The notes: generated by a model from the letters alone, not told the origin. Shown: positions 43,565 through 56,205, numbered from the stretch's first letter. The stretch is DNA of 64,000 bases from Macrothele yani (GCA_039090855.1 CM077007.1:12883515-12947514), one strand, 5' to 3'. A program made the numbers and translations.

Positions 43565-44940
43565 TGCGTCCCCATAAATTTAAGGAACCCAATCTTAAAA
43601 TTTACGGACCTCGTGTTGTGTTTCATATAGGTTCGTTACGAGGTATTCGTAAAAAGCCCATATGCAGCAAATTATGACTTGGAAAAATATACACAGCCTA
43701 GAAAAGTTTGCAACACCAGATTAAGTAATTAACATGTTTATCATAAAGAAAAGTGCGTTAAATCAAGCAGCTGCAGCCTTTGGGTGGAGGCCAAATAAAG
43801 TTACGTTAAATGAAAAGGATAAAATTAGCCATGCTGTTGGGTAAGCTTGTTACACCCTTGAGCTTAAATTTAAAGTAAATCCCTCAGTCTATCTAAGAAC
43901 AGGCATAGCGACTGGGCATATGTGTATATATATAACTTTGGAATTAAGGAGAAAAAGTTATCCTACCTTACGTCCGGGGAAGTTTTTGCCGACGACTATG
44001 ATTCCACGCCGCTCGTGTTGCTTGCTAAATCTTTTTATGGATATCTGTTACTTTTCTTCCTGTCTGCTTTTGCCAACCTACTAAACTCGTATGTATACTC
44101 TTATTGACTACGAATTGTGCCCCATTGACTTGAAATTCCAACAAACTGCCTACCGTCGACTCTGGATTTCAATTCCTCTATCTCGACTCTCTATATGACT
44201 ATCTCTAAGACTGCCTCTATGACTACGTTATAAGGTTACGCTATATGGTCTATATCCTGCTTACGTTATTTCTGTGTATATATCTCAGTTAATTTAATTT
44301 CTCCCGTTAAAGGGGCGTGCCCCAGCCCCCTAGGAGTTTTCTGCCTGTGGCCTGGATTGGTCAGCTGAGTTAACCAGTGCTTGATCCTACTGATTAATGG
44401 TTGGTCCATAAGCAACTCAGCTACCCGCTAATAACAGCTAGAGTTATGGGCAGGTGATGGTTTTCGTACTTTAAATGGGACATATTTTCTTGGGTCTGGT
44501 GAATAGCGAAAGATTACGGTGGTTTACCTATGACAAAGTTACGAGTTCTTTGTGACACTGCAGTGTATTTTACGATATTTGCTGGTGCCTACTTCTAGAA
44601 GAGGTAGTCATAAAACGTAAACCTGACTTTTCATCTGACTAAGATTCGGACTTTGGAATGTGCATTTTTAGATACCAGGGAGGTTTTCCCACCAGTAACG
44701 CTAGCACTGGGAACGTTCATTTCATAAATTTCGCGAATACCATGCAAAAGAAGAGAAATTCCTTTGTCATTTCCACGGGTGTCCAAGGGAAACGTCATAA
44801 ACCGCCCTTGACCACCTGGGCTTTATGTTCCAATGGGGAAAATTGGGTATGTGGCGAAAAAGGGAGCAAAGGAAAAAAATAATGTAGATTAAATAAAAAA
44901 AAATAGAAAGTAATTTACGCCTGGTATTTGTAATTTTGAA
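43565..44940. other. Unclassified insert inside the Tc1-like element
   Basis: It contains loosely repeated TATGACTATCTCTAAGAC and CTCTATGACTACG strings near 44185-44235 and a GC block AAAGGGGCGTGCCCCAGCCC near 44310. No coding motif, TIR or LTR was identified. Boundaries are estimated from where transposase similarity stops. Confidence 0.4.
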
Positions 44941-44994
44941 GCCCCCAAAACAATGTGGCCCAAAATACGAAGCAGTTCCGCGGCAACAGCATTG

Positions 44995-45720
44995 TCATCG
45001 AGAAAAAAAGGGATGCATGCCAATATCAGCGTGAAACAGTGTCACAATGGGAACAATGATCTCGGTTAGGTACACTGGGGCATTCATGTTGCCTTGACAA
45101 ACATACAAGGAAGTACGGCTATAAAAACTCTTGCCCAGAGCAGAACTGACTACCACTGGTAATGGCGGACGGACTGTACATATTGTGGTTGCATTCGTGT
45201 GCCGAATCTCCTCCATACGTGTCCTTATCGAGTATCAGGACAAAGAGGAAACCGAGAGTGGTCTATGAAAAGTACAGGGTGCCACCTGTGTTCCATGACA
45301 TGTACTGTCGGACTCTGGTACATTTTTGACGACGGTGTGCTGATGTCAATGTTATACATCTGAACGGCCTCTTTACTATGAGTCCATACTTGTGAAGACT
45401 GTTTCGTATAGTTTGGGTATATACTGTGACAGCAGAAGTTGCTCGAAGTGATTCTCAGAGGTGGCTGCTGGTAATAATAGGCCTTGTCCGAACACTTACC
45501 GTAAGGTAGCGGTTTTTCTTCCTGGTGGTTATTCTCCGGGAACCACTTCTAGGTTGATCGGCAACATTTCTATGTTGTAGAAATCTTTTGTGTAGCCGAT
45601 TTTCTACACTTTGTGAAACTCCTAAAGTAGCAGCCCCTTCGATCTGCCGTACACTTGCCTGTAACATTCCAATAGCCCTACTTCTATTTTCAATGCTTAA
45701 ACGTCATCTGGACATCATTT
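44995..45720 (-). pseudogene. Tc1-like transposase, N-terminal part (split copy)
   Basis: The minus strand reads LSIENRSRAIGMLQASVRQI, GAATLGVSQSVENRLHKRF (HTH), DQPRSGSRRITTRKKNRYLT, TQTIRNSLHKYGL and VKRPFRCITLTSAHRR. The FSDES block is not readable; later frames are broken (GQEFL, CLSRQHECPSVP). Confidence 0.7.
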
Positions 45721-46254
45721 CAAGTTAATCCCACACTGAAGGCAATACATTCAGAAAACTTCTAGACCAAGCGGTGAAACGACCCGTTTCCCATTTCTTG
45801 CAGGGTGCTTTTATCTGAGCTCACACGCTCCGTTCTGTGTTGCCATGACGTTAATTTACATATGACGTAGCTACTCACGCTGATCTTCAGTAGTCGCTAA
45901 ATTCGCATATCACCACGTTTCCCTTCAATCGAAATATCGTGAGCTTTTTGTGACCAGTGTATTATGCATACTGTCGTGAAACTACTGCTCATTATGCACT
46001 CGGCTAAATAGAACAAAGTAGCAGGGTACTGAGAAATCTGAGGGTATTGAAGACCAATTTGATAACAGCAAATACCATGTGATTGAATGACAAGATACCG
46101 TGAACGACGGCAGCCGGCCAGCGTTAGCATGTCGTCATGGAAGTTAGGTAAGGTCGCACGTCATTCAGGCTCCAGCTTTGTGTGTGCGCGTAAAGTTTGA
46201 AGTGTTTGTTTCCAGTTTCAGCGCTGTTCAACAGGGTGCCGTAATCAGTTTTTT

Positions 46255-46830
46255 TATTTGGAAGAATATCTTAATTCTGCTTAAGTTTAGAGAAGGGTGC
46301 CACAGTAAGGCAAATAAGTGTATGGGCAAAGAATAGTTTGCGGATGGGTAGAACGGTTTAAATCTGTATAGAACAATTAGGATTGACTAAGCTCGATTAG
46401 GGCGCCCGCCGACCCCGTGAGCTAAAGACCATGTCGATCGTGTGAACTCTGTCATTCAAGATGCCCGACGAATTAATGTCTGACATAGTTTCGTTCTGCC
46501 TATGCAATGGTGCATGGTGACTTAAGATGCCGGAAAATGTGTGTCAAACGGGTTCCGAAACAGCGGACCGAATAACTCAAATAACAGCCTACGGAATTTT
46601 CCCCCCGGTTTTTGCGGCGTTATCAGTAAGATCGAGGTTTACTTGAAAGGATTGAAACTCAAGGACGAAACTTTAGTTCGCTATTTTGACCCTGAAATAA
46701 GAGACAAAATATGGAGTTGAAACACTCCTCATCCCCAGCAAAAAGGGAATTTAAAAGTGTCTTCTCCCTCAAACAGTTTTGCTAATCTTGTTTCAAAATA
46801 CGCATGGGCCTATTTTGGAACACTATCAGG
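46255..46830 (+). pseudogene. mariner-related transposase, degenerate N-terminal half
   Basis: Blocks are VDRVNSVIQDARRINV, KCVSNGFRNSGPNN and VPKQRTE (the RWVPKQLTE block), LKDETLVRYFDPEIRDKIWS (first catalytic region, with ETLV for ETWV) and SPAKREFKSV. No second or third Asp region follows. Confidence 0.65.
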
Positions 46831-47124
46831 AATGCCCGACAAATTTTTAACAGTGCAACCTACAGTTTGTGCAACATTTACCTGCCATTCGTCCTGATGA
46901 AGAGCCGAGCGAAACCTTGGTCGATTTGAAAAAATAAAATATTCATGACAAACGTTGTATGTCATTGAGATGCCTGCATTGCTAGCAATGCTTAAAGACA
47001 AGTTGAATCCGACGATTCGCAACAAAATAAGGGGATTGTTGACAAACACTACTATTTTTACATTGCAATCATGCGTACCTCCTCTGACGTACTACTGAGC
47101 CAAAAACTGCAAGTTGCAACGATA

Positions 47125-47215
47125 AACCTGGCCAGCGTAGTTCAGTTGGGAAAATATCTGACTCCGCAGTAGAAAGACGTAGCTTCGAGTTACACCACCG
47201 GGGGAAAAAAGGGCT
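47125..47215 (+). repeat. tRNA-like SINE fragment (family 2)
   Basis: CCAGCGTAGTTCAGTTGGGA (A-box-like), TCTGACTCCGCAGTAGAAAG and CTTCGAGTTACACCACCGG (B-box-like), then CTCGTTCGCTATG. It closely parallels the 47450 copy. Confidence 0.6.
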
Positions 47216-47449
47216 CGTTCGCTATGTTGTTCCCGAAAGTGAAAAGCAATCTCTTGCCCGTGAGGTTCCGAAAAAAATGTGTGGTAGTTTTTCGGCACAT
47301 AGTTTCGAATTAATAAGAATTCCTTCTTCTACAGTGGCCTTCTTAAACATGGTATATCAGCATACACGAAACCTGCAATTTTACCAGGGGGGGGGTATTA
47401 CATGTGACATCCTTCACAGGTTACGCACGAGTCGAAACGGCAGGTCACA

Positions 47450-47545
47450 GGGATGAGCCTGGTTGGCGTAGTTCAGTTGTGAGAATATCCGGTTCCAGAG
47501 TAGGAAGACGTGAGTTCGAAAATCCTCACTGGCAAAAAAGCGATC
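47450..47545 (+). repeat. tRNA-like SINE fragment (family 2)
   Basis: TTGGCGTAGTTCAGTTGTGA, GGTTCCAGAGTAGGAAGACG and GTGAGTTCGAAAATCCTCAC, then GATCATTCGCTATAC. Head and tail match the 47125 copy 325 bp upstream. Confidence 0.6.
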
Positions 47546-48734
47546 ATTCGCTATACCCCATACACAGCCAAAAATTACAAACATCTAGTTTGAGTTTCTT
47601 CCGCACCCACATTACAGCCTCGAACCAAGCGATTCTTGTATTTTCGGTCCTCATAAAGAAGTATTACGTGGTCGGCAGTTTGTAAGTAATGAAGACATGA
47701 AAGGAACTGTGCGTGCGTGGCTTCAGGGTCAGCTGAAATGTTCTTTAAAGAAATCGAGAAGCTTTTTTACAATTAAAGAAATAGTCTTATGACATTGCAG
47801 GCAGGCTAAACTTAAAATTCTACATTTGTGAGTGTAAGTTTCACAGGTAAATATAATGAAATTTCCTTTAGTTTTTGGTTTAGCCCCGTAGTATATTGCC
47901 CAAAAAGAAAGAGATCAGAGGATGTATTAAATTCTGTAACAGAGAAATATGCAACACCAGATAACACAAAATCTTTGTAAATTCGAATCGTGAAGCGCAC
48001 ACTCAAAACATGGAACTTTTTTGGAACCATTTGAAAGGCAAGGAATCCATAAAGTAATCCTAAACAATCTATTGCTTGAGATAACTTTCCAGAGAGAGAG
48101 AGAAACAGACAGACAGACAGACAAAGCGGGAGCATGAGTGAAGTGTCACTAACGCAGATAATCTTGAAACAGTGCTGGACCTCATCGAAGATCAAGATTA
48201 GAAATGATAAAGGAAAGGTATCTCCGTTCTTGTACGATGAGTTTTTTCTTCTTTCCTGTCATTTTTATGCCGGAAAATATTTTTTTAGCTTCCTTTGCAT
48301 TTCAATTATAAATAAACAAGCCCTCTTGCTTTTGACTTCAATGTTTCTGATCGGCGTGTGATGTCATAAGTAGGAATTAGTCAAACAAAGCTATTTTAGC
48401 AAACCATAGAGCCGTATTTTTTTAAATAATTAAGATGGAAATAATGTTCAAAAACATGTTCACCTTGACTAGTAATTTATTCTTTAAGCTAGCAATTTAT
48501 TCGTTAAGTTAATTCCCATTTGTGACTCCGTCTGTCGAATTGCTAATTTTTGACAGAAACGTAAAAACAAGCTGCAATGTTCCTGCTTGAGTGGCTCGTT
48601 CTTACTGTCATTTCCTACTTATTGTTAGTTTTGATAGCGATATGCAGTTCCACGTTCTGCTGAAGATTAGCGCTGGCAGATGTCAAACTAGTTTTTAGCA
48701 CATCTTTTGCTAAAAAAGATCGTGCTTATGTTCC
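47546..48734. other. Unannotated spacer with short microsatellite
   Basis: GAGA and (CAGA)n runs lie at about 48092-48122. No gene is supported. Confidence 0.4.
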
Positions 48735-50470
48735 AGGTTTGTCCGTCCATCTGTACCCACGATATCTCTGAAACAATTAGTCCGATTTGAAAAATTCTTT
48801 TTGCATTGGGAAGCTTGAAATATGCAAATGATGATCCTTTATTTCGTTTTTTTTTTTTTTACGATGTGCAATTTTGCCGCTAGAGTGCGTAAATGCAGAT
48901 GATGTCGAATTCGAAAATACGTTTTATTCCACATATTTGCTTCTAAACATCCGATTTGAAAAAATTATTTTATCTTTCGATTCCATTTATGTCGAAGAGT
49001 ATTTTAGATATAGTTACTTTTTCAAATTACGCACAGATTTTCTGCTAGGGGGCGTAAAAGTAAATTACATTTTCCCCGATATTTCTTCTTCTAAAACTCC
49101 GATTTGAAAAATTTGTTCATCAGCGGATACACCTCCTGATGAAAAATCTTTTGCATATAATTTCAAATTTTTGGTAAAGAATACTTTGGCCACCAGGGGT
49201 GTAAGCTTTAATTTTTGCTTCTGATGTATTTGCCATAAAATCTGAGCTTCTAAAATATCGATTGAAAAAATTATTTCGTGGACTGATGCCACTCACATAG
49301 ATAAACCTTTTTGGAATATTTTCTTCTTAAAATATATCACAGTTTCTCCGCCAGGGGGCGTAGATGTATATAGTATTTTCGTCAATATCTCTACTTCTAG
49401 GAGTCCGATTTGAAAAATTTTATCTTTGTTGGATAGTGTCTCCAGTGTGACATGTTTTTCATATAATTTTAAAAATTTTCAAGTAATTCATAGACTTTCC
49501 GCTAGGGTACATTGTGGTAAATTGCGTTTCCCCCTATATCTCTGCTTCTAAATCTCTGATTTGAAAATTTTTTCTGCATCGGACACAGCTCCTGATGGGA
49601 AATCCTTTGCACAGAATTTATAATTTTTGTAAAAAATGGTTTGGCCACCAGGTGGCGTAAGTCTTAATTTTCACTTCTGATGTATTTGCAACAAAATATG
49701 AGCTTCTAAAATCTCGATTGAAAAAAAGTCGTTTGTTGACCGATATTACTCATGCCGACAAACCTTTTAAGAACATTTCCTTCTTGAAATAATGCATGGT
49801 TTCTACGCCAGGGGGCGTAGATGTATATCTTATTTTTGTCAATATCTCTACTTCAAGGAGTTCGATTTGAAAAATTCCTTCTTTGTTCGATAGTGTTTCC
49901 AATGCGAAATGTTTTTTTTTATAAATTAAAAATTTTCAAGTAAATCATAGACTTTCAGCTAGAGGGCACAATGGTAAATTGCGTTTTCTGCGTTATTTCT
50001 GCTTCTAAAACTCCGATTTGGAAAATTCTTCCTGTATCGCATACAAGACCTGGTGGAAAATATTTTTCACATAATTTCTAATGTTTGGTAAGAATGGTTT
50101 GGCCACCAGGGGGCATAAGTGTTAATTTCTGCTTCTGATGTTTTTGTAGCAAAATCTGGGCTCCTGAACACTCGACTAAATTTTTGTTTTCTTGGACCGA
50201 TACCGCTCATATAGAAAAACCTTTTGAGAATACTTTCTTCTAAAATAATGCATGGTTTTCCCACCAGGGGACGTAAAGACACATCTTATTTTTGTCGATA
50301 TCTCTGTTTCTAAGAGTCCGATTTGAGAAATTCTTTCTGTGTTGCAGAGCCTTTCCGGTGAGAAATGTTTTTCATATAAATTCATGTTTTTCTTAATGCA
50401 CAAGTCGGCAACCAGAGGGCGTAAGCTCACGATTCCGTTTACAGCAATATCTGAGGGATTAAAAACCCTA
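48735..50470. repeat. Family B tandem array with 457-bp higher-order period
   Basis: Monomers of 145-161 bp carry CTCCGATTTGAAAAATTCTT and a CCAGGGGGCGTA block. That block falls at 49044, 49190, 49351, 49501, 49645, 49806, 49958, 50103, 50262 and 50409, giving spacings of about 146-161-150 repeated three times. Equivalent monomers one period apart (for example 49190, 49645 and 50103, each with CTTCTGATGTATTTG) are much more alike than neighbours. The array begins with a leader like family A's (TTTGTCCGTCCATCTGTACC, ACGATATCTCTGAAACAATT), so A and B may be related. No protein is encoded. Confidence 0.85.
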
Positions 50471-50992
50471 TTGAAAAACGTCTTTCTTCCGTCAGATATT
50501 ATTGTTTTCCATACCGGTTCCTTTGACTTTGAATAGTTTTGATAAATTTAATTTGCGTCAGAACGGATTCAAAAGACGTGCTTATTCACCCGAAAATTCG
50601 GTGTTATCTTTCTTGTTATTTCTGAAATGTAGAAGATGCGATATCGTCAAATTAAAATTTAAAGCTCTTATACCAAGTGGCAGAATCTGGCATCCGAAAA
50701 ATTAAGATGTGCATTGGAAATTAAGATTGGTGGCTACAACGATTGCATACAATAATAATTTTCCATGTGGAACTTCTAGAAGCGGAGATAGCTTGCGAAA
50801 TGGTAACCACGACGAAAGCTGCATTTCTGCATTTCTTGCAGAAATCCTCATTTATGCCCTAATGTAAAATAGTAGTGTCACAGAAAATTTTGCTTACAGC
50901 TCTGCTATCCAGTGCAAAAACAGTTTTTCAAATCGGATCTCTCGATTTGGAAATACCATGCCAAATATAAATACATATTTTGCAGAACCTAG

Positions 50993-51190
50993 AGCAGAAG
51001 GCGCAGTGGCCTAAGCGAAGGCTTGTAATCATTCGTCTGAGATGGGTCTGGGTTCGAATCCCGGCGAGGCATGGATGTTGTATTTGTCTTGCGGCGTCGG
51101 CTCTCTCCCTTCCCTGGAACCAGCGGCCCTAAATCAGGGACAGGCCTGCTACCGCCCTGCCCCCGCCCCCAGAAAACTTTGCTCCCGCTT
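50993..51190 (+). repeat. tRNA-derived SINE, family 1
   Basis: AAGGCGCAGTGGCCTAAGCG (A box), CTGGGTTCGAATCCCGGCGA (B box, intact), TCGGCTCTCTCCCTTCCCTG and CCCTAAATCAGGGACAGG. The 3' part is truncated into CCCTGCCCCCGCCCCCAG. Confidence 0.88.
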
Positions 51191-51370
51191 ATTTAAGAAA
51201 TTAGGGTGAAATAAAGTTAAGAATTCTATTATATACATACCCTCACGACACTTTAATTCTATTATTCACTTTAATTCTATATTTTCAAGTTAAGAATTCT
51301 ATTGTATTATTCATTTTAATTCTATTGTATCATTAATATTCCATATCGCTCTTTTTTTTTTTTCAAACTA

Positions 51371-52585
51371 CACACTCGAGTCACATTGTGACCACCTCCT
51401 ACTTTTGACGTCAACAGCCCGTAACCAATGAAAGAAGGCACGCATCGTGAGCTGTCTTGGAGGGTATATAAGGTGTGCTGTAGGCAATCTGAAAGCATAT
51501 CACGCGTTGCAGTCATGGATAAAAGGAGCGATTTATCAGATTTGCAAAAAAAGGATGATTATCGGCTTACGGGTCAAGGGTGGAGGTATTTCTAAAACAG
51601 CGAAGTTTGTGAACTGTTCGCGTGCTGCTGTGATTAAAGTGTACCGTGATTGGAGAAATGGCACCATTGTGAATAAGCAACGTGGAAACTGCGGAACACC
51701 ACGTGCCAATAATATGAGAGGTGAACGTCGGCTTTGAAGGTGCGTGAGAGCCGATCGATACGCTACAGTGCAACAACTCACTGGCAGAACGAACCCGGGG
51801 CTACCGAAAGTGTATCTAAACCGACAGTTCAGCGAACCCTGCTGCGTATGTGGCTCTGATGCAGACGGATGGTCACTGCACCTATGCTAACGAAGGTGCA
51901 TCGGCAGAAAATGCTTACATTTGCACGGTAGTATCGGAATTGTACCTCCACTGATTGGCAAAGGATTGATTTCTCGGATGAGTCACGTTTTATGCTTCAT
52001 CGAACTGAAGGACGTTGGCGTATAAGGTGAGAAACATAGGAGAACAAACACTCTTCAATCATTGCTGGAAGAACACAAGCGGTTGGGGGCAGAGTTACTG
52101 TCTGGGGGAATGTTTCTGTGGCATTCTCGGAGTCCACTCATAGATTTGGAAGGCACTATGAACCGAATTCGTTATGAATCCATTCTTGCAGACTACGTAC
52201 ACCAATACGTGCTGATTGTCCTCCCTGGGGCGGATGGGATCTTCCAGAAGGACAATGCGACGTTTCACACAGCTAGAAATGTCAGAGAGTGGCTGGAAGA
52301 GCACAATGATGACTTCAAAGCACTTTCCTGGCCCCCTAATTCCCCAGACTTAAACCCAATTGAGCATCTGTGGGACCACATCGAACGTGTTTTTCCCTCC
52401 ATGTATCCTCCACCACGCACCCTCCAGCAGCTGTCAGATGCACTGCAGTCAGCATGGCTCCACATACCTGTGAATACCTTCCAGCACCTTAGTAAGTCAC
52501 TCCCAGCCTGTCTAGATGTTGTCCGCGCTGCACACAAAGGTTACTCTGGATATTATCAGGTGGTCACAATATTTTGACTCGACCG
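51371..52585 (+). mobile_element. Tc1-like transposon, same family as 57987-59437
   Basis: The left end CACACTCGAGTCACATTGTG and the reverse complement of the right end (CGGTCGAGTCAAAATATTGT) pair. TA lies at 51369-51370 and 52586-52587. GACCACCTCCTACTTTTGAC just inside the left end is shared with the 57987-59437 copy. Confidence 0.9.
51515..52577 (+). pseudogene. Tc1-like DD34E transposase, catalytic triad intact
   Basis: ATG at 51515: MDKRSDLSDLQK, then a frameshift in an A7 run (about 51546) and IIGLRVKGGGISKTAKFVNC with SRAAVIKVYRDWRNG (HTH). A TGA at 51735-51737 is one transition from CGA. Later QRIDFSDESRFMLHRTEGRW (Asp), FQKDNATFHTARNVREWLEE (Asp) and NSPDLNPIEHLWDHIERVFP (Glu) are all intact. 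The last 171 codons (52062-52577) are open to the stop. A few frameshifts occur between 51780 and 52060. Confidence 0.87.
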
Positions 52586-52622
52586 TATATTTGAGTTATA
52601 CATTGATTAAAATTAAATGCCC

Positions 52623-52840
52623 CCTCGGTGATGCAGTTGTCTAAACGTTGGCTTCTGACCGTTCGTCTAAATGGGCTGCGGGTCTAGTCATGTAAGATAA
52701 GGAGGCATGGATGGTGCGTTTATGTTACGGCACTGGCTTTGTCCCTGCGCTGGAACCGGTAACCCTAAATTAAGGAGCAGCCATTGAGTTGCTCACGGTG
52801 GTAGTTACACTCCCAAACAAAATAAAATAAAATAAAGATT
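52623..52840 (+). repeat. tRNA-derived SINE, family 1 (diverged)
   Basis: Diverged head GGTGATGCAGTTGTCTAAAC, body CACTGGCTTTGTCCCTGCGC, CCCTAAATTAAGGAGCAGCC, TTGAGTTGCTCACGGTGG and tail (AAAAT)n. Confidence 0.8.
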
Positions 52841-52857
52841 AAGTATCAGCAATGTTA

Positions 52858-53050
52858 CTCTGGTGTTGTAGTGATTAAAACGCTGACTTCTGACCATTCG
52901 TCCCAGCTAGGCTAATGCCTGAGTCTCCGCGCTTTCCCTACTGAACTGGATCTCCCTCACTCCCGAAACTACTGACCTCAAATTAAGGTCTGTTACTTAC
53001 TGCCTGTTACCCTACGAGTAGCTCATGATGGTTTTCAAATCCATTAAAAA
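52858..53050 (+). repeat. tRNA-derived SINE, family 1 (strongly diverged)
   Basis: CTGGTGTTGTAGTGATTAAA, CTGACTTCTGACCATTCGTC, TGACCTCAAATTAAGGTCTG and GTAGCTCATGATGG align loosely with family 1 in the right order. Confidence 0.6.
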
Positions 53051-54809
53051 TAGTATCAGTACATGTTGATTATATCAGCCGTTATAAGTTTTGTTTGTTA
53101 AACACCGGCAGAATTATTAGAACATAAAAAGAGTTTCGGAAAATTTTATATTTGTCCAAGATTTTGCATTATGGAATGGCAGAAGAAAATAGGCTTCTGA
53201 ACCTAAAGTAATATTTAAAAAATTCTTGAAATTTAAATGTTTGAAATGCGATTACATTGCCGAATTTTTGAAGTAACTATCAGTTCTATCAATTCCTTTT
53301 CGCTAATGGTGTTTCATTAAGTTGAAGTGTTACAGTAACTGAACATCAAATCACGTGACTGTTCTGCTCTTCAAGTCTATGATCTTCAAAGTCAGACATC
53401 TGCACAATGGCGATGTGAGATTTCAGTGTCTAGAGACGACCTTGGCCAACAGCCAGGAAAAATTTTTCCTGAAGGCCCCCTGCACCGATGGCAGCATCCC
53501 AGGATGTCGTTACTGTTACAGAAAATAAAAGAATCGCGTGCGAGAGACTTTTTAGCAAAACACAGTTTTCTCGGGGAACCGTTGGAGTGGGGCTTCATCG
53601 GATTTAGCACTTCCCTTCTTTCCTTAAGCCTGACGCGGGGGACTAAGCTGTCGACTGCTACTGCCATCTGTCTTTGTACAGACGTCACAGGGCCGAAATG
53701 TTTTTTCCACGCTCGCATGCTGCAAATAAACAAACAACTCAAGCCGTGCAAAAAATGTCACCACATTTGACAGAATGCTTTTTCCTACGTAAACATTACT
53801 GAATCATTAGCTCTTACATCAGAAACATAGTTTTTTGTATCTGCTACGGCAGATGTACTAAAGGAGTCCTGTCCACAATGCTGAAACGTAGTGTTTTCTA
53901 AAGAACATATTCCTCCTAAATATATAGAGCTTTTTTTGAAATATTTTACTGGCAGCTTTTATTCAAATTAAAGAGCAATAAAATTTAAATGAAACTATAA
54001 CATTCGTTGTAGCAGGGTAGAGAGATAACTTGTTATATTTATTTAAATTTCAAGGACTCCATGTGAAATTAAACACATGCATCCAAATGCGGAAACATTG
54101 TTACCATTCTTCCAAAAGGTTTTGAAAAAAAATAGGCTTATTAGGGTCACCACATTTCAGTTTGATGGAGATTCCACTGGTCAGCTTAAACTCTGATTTA
54201 AATGATGTATTTCCCGTCAGGGCAGTAGTTAAGTTTCAGAAGGAACCAAGGAGCCATCTTGGGGAAAGAGGCTCTGTGCTCAGCGATAAACTACATTCTT
54301 CTACTAATACAGCTACAATTCGTCTTTCTGCTCTTTTTTTTAATTTACTACGCTAACGAATAATTTCTCATAGTCAAAAAAGTAAAGATAATAAAATGAA
54401 ATACAAAGTATGAAAAAAAGGGAGAGAACTGAATTCCCTCGAAATATAAAAAATTTCATTCTCTAAATTTGCTTGATGAGAGTTGCACGTTTCTTATCGC
54501 AGGAGGCAAATAACTTCGAAACAAAATGGATAAACTATTATTTTTTTTAGTTTGCTATTCTGGCCCCATTCCATGGCTCGACGCAGTAACATCGAGGAGT
54601 TATTCGTATTGCATTTCGACTCTTTCTATTCAACTTTTTCGAAACCACTTTTTCTCTAGCTTTAATCGCGCATTCTCCTTCGCAGGTGTTCGGAGGTAGC
54701 CTCTTCTTATCATAGTAAACATACGAACTCCCTCCCCTACCTGTTCATAAAGTAAGAGTCTTCAGATTCCAGCAAACAAACCGCCTTTTCTACCACAAAG
54801 ATAATCATA
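53051..54809. other. Unannotated spacer
   Basis: Overlapping open frames at 53392-53770 on both strands (114-119 codons) have no recognised domain. No splice or RNA signal is supported. Confidence 0.35.
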
Positions 54810-55395
54810 CAAGTTAGTAAAATCATGCAATGCATTGATTATGATACGCTTTCCAACATACCAGAAATCATTACTCAAGTTATTACTCAAGTTATGAGAA
54901 TAATGGCTGCGGAATAAATCTCGCTCCTATTCCCTGATCTTTGACCCCATGTCGATGATATTCTACACAACTGGTTCAGTATACTTCCGGGACAACATGA
55001 TAAAGTTTTGTCGCAATCGTAGCATTTTTACGTAAGTTATGACGCATAAGGGCAATGGAATGCATCCCGCTCCTATGTCCTGACCTTCCACCCCACTTCA
55101 CCCATTTTTAATAGAGCTAGTTCCCAGGTGGTTCCTTAGCACATACTAAAATTTAATCGATATCGAACCATTTTTACGCAAGTTATGATGCATAAGGGCA
55201 ATGGAAGGCATCCCGCTCCTATATCCTGACCTATGACCCCACTTCGCCCAATTTCAATAGGGTTCGTTCCCAGTGGCCCCCTACCACATACTAAATTTTC
55301 ATCGAAATCGAACCATTTTTACACGAGTTATCGTACAGACGGACAAAGCTGGAGCATATACGCTTCTTCAACCTACGGTTGGAAAGCGTAAAAAC
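54810..55395 (-). repeat. Family A array, copy 5 (short, both ends present)
   Basis: The distal end AGTAAAATCATGCAATGCAT and GATACGCTTTCCAACATACC leads into three monomers, then the leader GACAAAGCTGGAGCATATAC and the hairpin ACGCTTCTTCAACCTACGG / TTGGAAAGCGT. At about 586 bp it defines both termini of the family and shows that only monomer number differs from the 1.6-kb copy 1. Confidence 0.88.
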
Positions 55396-56164
55396 CCACT
55401 CCTACTGACAGCAAAGTGATAAATACGAAAACTCTGAACGCTCTTTCTTTCTCTCTGGCACATAAAATTTTCCTTAGCTCTATTTCTTAATGCCTAGAGG
55501 GCTACATTTAGTTAAAAGCCCCTATGACAATTCCTGGGCAATTAACTATGTGAAAGCTTTTTAACAGCGGCTTAGCATCTCATAGACACTTATCAAGTGG
55601 CCAATAGTGTTTTAGTCCTCAGCGCAAATACACGTCCGCCTCTCTTCCTTCTTTTTTCTATGGCAATATTCTGCCAAATTTTGTTCCTCGAGAGAGATAG
55701 AGAGAACAAAGGAACGAACGGCCTTTTTTTGTTCTCTGATCTGTAAAAGGCCATGTGGCTGATAATCAGCACATAGTTAATGCTCCCATGAGAACATAAA
55801 CCCTGTGGCCATGTGCCTGAGAATCATTGGCCGAGCTGTTCTTTCTAATTCACATCGAGAAGTCATTTTTCTTGAGTTATCCATCGTTCGTACTGGATCA
55901 TTTAAATTTTGGGTTTTTTGTTCTTAAATGCAATACACCAATAAATAAGGTAAAGTAGTTATGCATATAGTGAAATACGAATGCAAATTTTATAAACCAC
56001 CGAAAATAGTGATTAAGAGTGACTTGAGAAATATTCGTGCACTTTATACTTTGAAAACAAAAAAAGAGGAGCAAGCCATCGTTGCACTATATATAAAGAC
56101 GAGCGGCCAGCGATGGATTAAATTTAAAACCATTTATTTACAATTAAAATAAATGAATAAAATG
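55396..56164. other. Unannotated spacer
   Basis: Nothing recognised. Confidence 0.35.
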
Positions 56165-56175
56165 ATCACAAGATC

Positions 56176-56205
56176 TTTCGACCACCACTTTGGTGTCATC
56201 ATCAG
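56176..56205 (-). ncRNA. Hammerhead-ribozyme-like core in PLE end
   Basis: The minus strand reads CTGATGA, then GACACC-AAAGT-GGTGGTC (stem II with one bulged G) and GAAA, followed by GATCTTGTGATC, a possible short stem III. The last element lacks the U expected before the cleavage base. Confidence 0.6.

Larger units (their letters stand above)
43049..45959 (-). mobile_element. Tc1-like transposon split by an unclassified insert
   Basis: Ends: CTGGTCACAAAAAGTTAGG at the left and AGCTTTTTGTGACCAGTG at the right are inverted, with TA at 43047-43048 and 45960-45961. The total of 2.9 kb is about twice the family norm because about 1.4 kb of foreign sequence lies at roughly 43565-44940. Confidence 0.8.

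Noticed and set aside
46894..46914. CTGATGA ... GAAA string after a mariner relic
   Set aside because: The intervening AGAGCCGAGC cannot form more than two pairs of stem II, and no PLE coding remnant is adjacent.
53392..53770. Overlapping 114- and 119-codon frames as a host gene
   Set aside because: No domain, no splice signals, and both strands open, as expected by chance.
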